Translations under genes and position numbers: made by a program
The notes under the pieces: model-generated
Databases searched by the model: none
What the model saw: only the letters and a program-made list of their open reading frames with translations
Told to the model about the DNA's origin: nothing
Part shown: positions 49,252-52,884 of the stretch, in pieces
How positions within the stretch are numbered: position 1 is the first letter of the stretch
Layout of the letters: the number at the start of each line of letters is the position of its first letter
Origin: an uncultured Clostridia bacterium
GTDB taxonomy: Bacteria; Bacillota; Clostridia; Christensenellales; Aristaeellaceae
Direction: 5' to 3'
Length of the DNA stretch: 52,884 bases
NCBI GenBank assembly: GCA_934647235.1
Contig: CAKUFG010000020.1
Coordinates: forward strand, 1-52,884

Positions 49252-49339
49252 ATCATAAGTCCTCCAGCGTGTTGCTTCTGCTAATCATGCCAAGTATTCA
49301 CACGCCCCAAGTTTTTCAGAAGTATTAACACAGAACAGT

Positions 49340-49540
49340 TTACTCTACTGTTTCCATGATATCCTCCAAATGGCAATGCAAAGCCTCGCATATTTTTATA
49401 AGGACGTCCGTCGTAATATTATCGCCCTTGCCGAGTTTTGCGATGGACGCGGAGCTAACCCCCGCGAGTTCCTTCAGATCGTGTTTATTCATGTTTTTGT
49501 CGATAAGCATCTTCCAAAGTTTGTTGTAGCTGATTTTCAT
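49340..49540 (-). CDS. Xre/YozG-type HTH regulator
   Basis: A 66-residue cI-like repressor: KISYNKLWKMLIDKNMNKHDLKELAGVSSASIAKLGKGDNI and VLIKICEALHCHLEDIME. ATG 49540 has GGAGA seven bases upstream; the GTG at 49546 is too close to it. It lies just before the helicase gene on the same strand and probably controls the island. Confidence 0.88.
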   Translation of the reverse strand: MKISYNKLWKMLIDKNMNKHDLKELAGVSSASIAKLGKGDNITTDVLIKICEALHCHLEDIMETVE

Positions 49541-49562
49541 GGCCACATCTCCTTAACCTATA

Positions 49563-49958
49563 CTAATTGGAACCCATCATCATTTCATAGTGCTGTTCCT
49601 GATTCATCAGGGCGAACACCATCCTGAATGTTTCTTTCGTTTGCTCAATATCCACACAATCATCCACAAAATTGATGCCATCATTTATGCCGACTGAATT
49701 GGCGTTTATATACGAGAGCATTGCGGATGCCATCTGATATTGCGTATAATCCTCCTTGCCTGATTCATCTTTCTTAATGAACTTATCTTTGTTATCCTTC
49801 AGGATGCGCCGCCGGAGAGTTACTCCATCATAACCACACAGCTGAAGGAAATAGTATTCCAGAATCCTACGGATAACGTTCATCAGTGGTATCGGTGTGG
49901 TAACATCCCTATATTCCTCCCACAGAGCAGCATATGATTTCAGATGATATTTTTTCTC
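49563..49958 (-). pseudogene. C-terminal remnant of an AAA_13/RloC-like ATPase
   Basis: About 131 codons: SYAALWEEYRDVTTPIPLMN then VIRRILEYYFLQLCGYDG, then helices with MLSYINANS and a MMMG ending. This is the C-terminal part of large AAA ATPases linked to anticodon nucleases and related defence proteins. Coding character continues upstream of the only ATG (49883) to a TGA at 49959, so the gene has lost its 5' part. It ends in TAG, at the family's natural end. Confidence 0.6.
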
Positions 49959-49973
49959 TCACTCAGTTTCTCC

Positions 49974-50639
49974 TTAAAATCCAAACAGGCTTATTCCAGC
50001 ATCTTTCAACTCTTCAATAAGGTCAATTCGCTTTATTGCCCAATGAGTATGGTTCATTTCCGTTATTGCTCGCGTCATATCCTTCATACCAAGATCAAAC
50101 CCGATGTTGCTGATCTGCTGCATGGGGATAGGCCACAAAGGTTGGTATCGGATCTTTATTCCGTTATCTTGGACACGGACGCTGTCCAGAAATCCAAAGA
50201 TCACTTGCTGTTCATCGGATGCCTTCGCATAATAGTCGTTCGCTTCCGGTAAAAACAACGCCGGAAATGTTTTTATCTTCTCAATCGCTTCATCAGACAG
50301 TTCGCCAAGTTCATTTCTAAGCTCATCCGATGTCCAATACGGAGAAAGCGCCCGATCCGGTGGGACAATGAAATGATCGCTATCAAATGGTTCAGCCCCC
50401 ATGACGAAGAGGTTGTAATAGTTACGATTGATGTTTCTGGCAGTCGGCTGCATTCTGCCGTCTGAGGTTCTGGCTATATAGGGGAAATTGAAGGTTATGT
50501 TTTGATTTACAGTATCAGCGCGATCTATATGAACATTCTTTTCACCGTTCTGATTGACAACAGTAGCCGGAACATTGGCAGCGGTAACTTCAGCTGTCGA
50601 AAGATTGGCAGTAGATACAGGTTGCAGTTCGTTTTTCAT
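49974..50639 (-). CDS. unknown protein with VNQNGEKN tag, upstream partner
   Basis: A 221-residue protein. Residues 28-36 read VNQNGEKNV, followed by HIDRADTVNQNITF, an Asn-rich beta-strand-like stretch. The rest (RNINRNYYNLFVMGAEPFDSDHFIVP, YYAKASDEQQVIFGFLDSV) is a mixed fold I do not recognise. The neighbouring protein carries the same tag at its C-terminus, 12 bp away. It may belong to the defence module that includes the AAA remnant. Confidence 0.6.
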   Translation of the reverse strand: MKNELQPVSTANLSTAEVTAANVPATVVNQNGEKNVHIDRADTVNQNITFNFPYIARTSDGRMQPTARNINRNYYNLFVMGAEPFDSDHFIVPPDRALSPYWTSDELRNELGELSDEAIEKIKTFPALFLPEANDYYAKASDEQQVIFGFLDSVRVQDNGIKIRYQPLWPIPMQQISNIGFDLGMKDMTRAITEMNHTHWAIKRIDLIEELKDAGISLFGF

Positions 50640-50651
50640 CCATGCCTCCGA

Positions 50652-51323
50652 TTACAGGTTGAGGACATCCAAATGTTCAATGTGAATATTCTTTTCGCCG
50701 TTCTGATTGACGATGGTCGGGTTATTGATGATTTGTATTTTTGCATCCGTATCGGGGATAACCTTCGCATCAATCGGTTCGGATGTATCTGCCGATTGAT
50801 CATCGTCCTTACTATCTGACGCAGAAGCGATATGTTCTATCACGGAACCCCACTTTTCTGCAAGAACCGCACCAGAGGCAAGTATCTTTTCTGTCAATAT
50901 GTCGTGTGCTTGTGTGCCTTGATCTGATACACCCTTCGAGGCAGTTTTTCTTTTCACTGTTGCCGCTTCCCGGATTATGGTCTCAAAGAGTCCTGCTAGT
51001 TGCTCCCCGATATTGAATGAATCCGCATCAGGAAGAACATCTGCAAAAACCTTTACCAACCCTTCGTGTGCGGCGTCCGAAAACTGATCAATATAGCTTT
51101 GGAAACTGAACGGCTCGATGTAGGCCGTTATTTTTTGCGCCATTTTTGTGATTCGCGTATTCCCATTATAATACGCCTTATATGTCTCTTCACTGTATTC
51201 CTCCGTAAGAGATTGTCCTTCATCGGTAAGGATGGCTTCAAAGATTGATCTCGTAAACGCAGCTGTGCTACTCCCAGCCCCAATCTGAGAACGAAGTCTA
51301 TCCGCAAAAACCGAAAATTCCAT
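50652..51323 (-). CDS. unknown helical protein with C-terminal VNQNGEKN tag
   Basis: About 223 residues from ATG 51323 (AAGGAGACAAAC upstream): an alpha-helical first two thirds (RSIFEAILTDEGQSLTEEYSEE, KMAQKITAYIEPFSF), an acidic linker (DSKDDDQSADTSEP) and the C-terminal tag IVNQNGEKNIHIEHLDVLNL. The tag and its DNA are nearly the same as in the next gene. Function unknown. Confidence 0.6.
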   Translation of the reverse strand: MEFSVFADRLRSQIGAGSSTAAFTRSIFEAILTDEGQSLTEEYSEETYKAYYNGNTRITKMAQKITAYIEPFSFQSYIDQFSDAAHEGLVKVFADVLPDADSFNIGEQLAGLFETIIREAATVKRKTASKGVSDQGTQAHDILTEKILASGAVLAEKWGSVIEHIASASDSKDDDQSADTSEPIDAKVIPDTDAKIQIINNPTIVNQNGEKNIHIEHLDVLNL

Positions 51324-51763
51324 GTTTGTCTCCTTTATACCCAAACCTACCAAAGCCTACCGGACACTCCCCGGTTCTACCGGGACGATTTCCTATAATT
51401 TAAGTGTAAGTTCACAACGCGTGGAACTTATGAAGGGCAAGCAGCGGGGTGCTCACTCTCAAATGATATTATAGCACACTCCCGTAAAAAAAACTGTATC
51501 CATTGCAAATTTAATGTTTGCGAACGCAGTGCAGAAGTCGCAATAGCGAAGTTTGCCTTTCAAACTGCCGACGACCGCACGAACTGATCTCTCGTGGCTC
51601 AACGGGAAGCGGCAGAAAACTGAATACCACAGCTGCCTTTTGAGCGGGTTGCTGCAATCCGAAACGGAGAGATTCGTTTGGACTGCGGTTGGTTTCATAC
51701 ACCCATTTAGCAGCTTTCATCAAATTCCTCCGTTTCGAGAAATCGACAATCGGGGGAATTTTT
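51324..51763. promoter_or_regulatory. intergenic region with a minus-strand promoter and CTACC repeats
   Basis: On the minus strand TATAAT near 51470 follows a T-run and should serve the gene at 51323. Three CTACC units (51346-51385) lie between promoter and start and may be an operator. The rest to 51763 holds no gene that I can support. Confidence 0.35.
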
Positions 51764-52375
51764 ATGACAACCAATCTCAAGCGTATCCCTTTCATCCCCA
51801 AGCTGTCCCGCGAGTTCAAGCCCATGAAACATTACCTCTGCGAAACCGATACCTCTGTCAAGCTGATCAGCCGGAAAGCGTTCATGCGCCAGCTGGCGCA
51901 GCAGCCCTGCCCCAAAGGTCAGGTCTTCATCGACTTCGACGACGGCATCGTTTACCTATTTCCCTTTGATCTGGAACGTACAGCTCAATTCACGGTTGCC
52001 TACGGCGAATTCGAGACCGAATATAAGTGCTTTTACCGGGAACAGGAAGCTATCCGTGCAGGCCGCCGCATGACGGTTGTTCACCTTGACCAGTTCGACG
52101 ATTCAGGTGCTGATGGTGATGAAATGCAAAGTACGTGGCTGATATCGGAAGAAACGCCCGAGGACGAGTACATTGCCAAGGAGCACTTCATTATCCACAC
52201 TTCATCCTTCACAACCCTGTCCGATTCCGACCGCGATATCCTGACCGGCTTCATTAATGCTGGGTACAACGCCCGTGAGCTTGCACGGCGTCTGGGAAAA
52301 GACCCTTCCGGTGTGCTGAAGCTCGTCAAGCGTGCCGCTGTACGACTTGAAAAGAAAACCGAAGAAAATTCCTGA
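51764..52375 (+). CDS. phage/ICE protein with sigma-like C-terminal HTH
   Basis: A 203-residue protein. The first part (LKRIPFIPKLSREFKPMKHY, RQLAQQPCPKGQVFIDFDDG) is unfamiliar; the C-terminus (LSDSDRDILTGFINAGYNARELARRLGKDPSGVLKLVKRAAVRL) is a sigma-70 region 4-like helix-turn-helix. GGGGGAATTTTT precedes ATG 51764. Such genes control or start replication modules of clostridial phages and elements. Confidence 0.65.
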   Translation: MTTNLKRIPFIPKLSREFKPMKHYLCETDTSVKLISRKAFMRQLAQQPCPKGQVFIDFDDGIVYLFPFDLERTAQFTVAYGEFETEYKCFYREQEAIRAGRRMTVVHLDQFDDSGADGDEMQSTWLISEETPEDEYIAKEHFIIHTSSFTTLSDSDRDILTGFINAGYNARELARRLGKDPSGVLKLVKRAAVRLEKKTEENS

Positions 52376-52507
52376 CCCCATGTCCACATTCCGTTCCGGC
52401 CTGTCCGAACAGGAAGGTGTAAGGACGCTACAGCGCCGGAACGGAGGTGGAAAAGATGGCCAAGTACAGTCCCAATCAGAGTCAACACAAGAAAGGAGGA
52501 AGCACAC

Positions 52508-52828
52508 ATGTCCCGCATGAACGAACTGTCAATCGCAATCGACGAGCTTAGGAACGCGGCGGCGGCGCTGAACAGTGTGGCGGATTCCTTGACGCAGCTG
52601 TTCTCCAGTGAAGAGCCCGCCAAGGAAGAACCGGCACCCAAGCCCATCACCAAAGAGGAAGTCCGTGCCGAACTGGCCGCCAAGAGCGCAGCGGGCTACG
52701 GAGTGCAGGTACGCGCACTGCTCAAACGCTACGGTGCGGCACAGCTCTCCGCTGTAAACCCGGACGACTATGCGGATCTGCTTCTTGAGGCACAGGCAAT
52801 CGGAACCGAGGTGGGCGCGGATGACTAA
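52508..52828 (+). CDS. small phage-type protein of unknown function
   Basis: A 106-residue protein with an N-terminal helix (NELSIAIDELRNAAAALNSVADSLTQLF), an Ala/Pro/Glu-rich linker, and a C-terminal helical domain (VQVRALLKRYGAAQLSAVNPDDYADLLLEA) like the short rRNA-biogenesis- or DNA-binding-like domain in clostridial phages. AAGGAGG precedes the ATG. The stop overlaps the next gene. Confidence 0.7.
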   Translation: MSRMNELSIAIDELRNAAAALNSVADSLTQLFSSEEPAKEEPAPKPITKEEVRAELAAKSAAGYGVQVRALLKRYGAAQLSAVNPDDYADLLLEAQAIGTEVGADD

Positions 52829-52884
52829 CCACGCTGTACTTTCAGCATCAGCCAGCCATCGCTGGTTGAACTGCCCGCCTTCGG
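52821..52884 (+). CDS. DUF2800 phage protein, 5' end only
   Basis: ATG 52821 opens MTNHAVLSASASHRWLNCPP, which is the typical beginning of DUF2800 proteins (Cas4-like nucleases of clostridial phage replication modules). The gene is cut by the end of the window. It overlaps the preceding gene by eight bases. Confidence 0.7.
   Translation, partial: MTNHAVLSASASHRWLNCPPS

Noticed and set aside
52455..52553. Small frame MAKYSPNQSQHKKGG... ahead of the gene at 52508
   Set aside because: It has a fair ribosome binding site but runs out of frame through the next gene start and ends in TAG; coding character is doubtful.

Overview
The window comes from a GC-rich, anaerobic, Gram-positive bacterium, most likely a gut-type member of the Clostridia. 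The evidence is ferredoxin-type aldo/keto reductases, an exported flavinylated reductase, SpoVA-like membrane proteins, a molybdenum hydroxylase operon with a PucR regulator, strong AGGAGG ribosome binding sites and small mobile-element genes typical of clostridial integrative elements. No rRNA, tRNA or CRISPR array was seen.

Positions 1-29.9 kb are GC-rich chromosome. In order: a methyltransferase/esterase pair; a small membrane-protein locus under a promoter with an operator; an aldo/keto reductase broken by an in-frame TAG; an acetyltransferase behind a long structured leader; a 5'-truncated MATE pump; a MerR gene and an exported FMN/FAD reductase whose promoter has MerR geometry; redox genes (carboxymuconolactone decarboxylase family, exported flavodoxin, MerR, LysR); a run of broken genes (aldo/keto reductase, ceramidase-like, ABC exporter, HTH, IS481 remnant); an AlbA/Schlafen-type protein with operator repeats; a DUF1848 / Zn-macrodomain / class M sirtuin operon; an HxlR gene between two promoters sharing one box; and a molybdenum hydroxylase region (MocA-like, histidine phosphatase, Crp, PucR, three xdh-type subunits, two SpoVA-like membrane proteins, one small protein). 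In the FAD subunit a whole GltD-like NADPH oxidoreductase is inserted in the middle of the XdhB fold.

From about 30 kb the window is accessory DNA. The most notable unit is an AT-rich cassette at 30.2-34.1 kb: a perfect-consensus promoter, a compact inverted-repeat-bounded RNA of about 110 nt, a NERD nuclease/SF1 helicase and a 669-residue reverse transcriptase whose start overlaps the helicase stop. It looks like an anti-phage reverse transcriptase system that I cannot assign to a named type. Next is a patch of mobile-element debris (34.1-38.7 kb: serine recombinase, SHOCT-type protein, endolysin, hsdR remnant, HTH gene) with a repeated TTGATACAA motif. Then comes a six-gene restriction-type defence island (38.8-49.3 kb: type III-like Res, RhuM, Mod, a small protein, DUF4391, PLD/SNF2 helicase), an HTH gene, a 5'-truncated AAA ATPase, and two proteins sharing a VNQNGEKN tag. 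The last 1.1 kb starts a phage/ICE module ending inside a DUF2800 gene.

Two themes cut across the window. Four otherwise intact reading frames carry an in-frame TAG where glutamine is expected, while TAG is rare as a terminator. Several genes are joined as remnants at abrupt junctions, suggesting frequent deletion. All calls come from reading the sequence; no database search was run.
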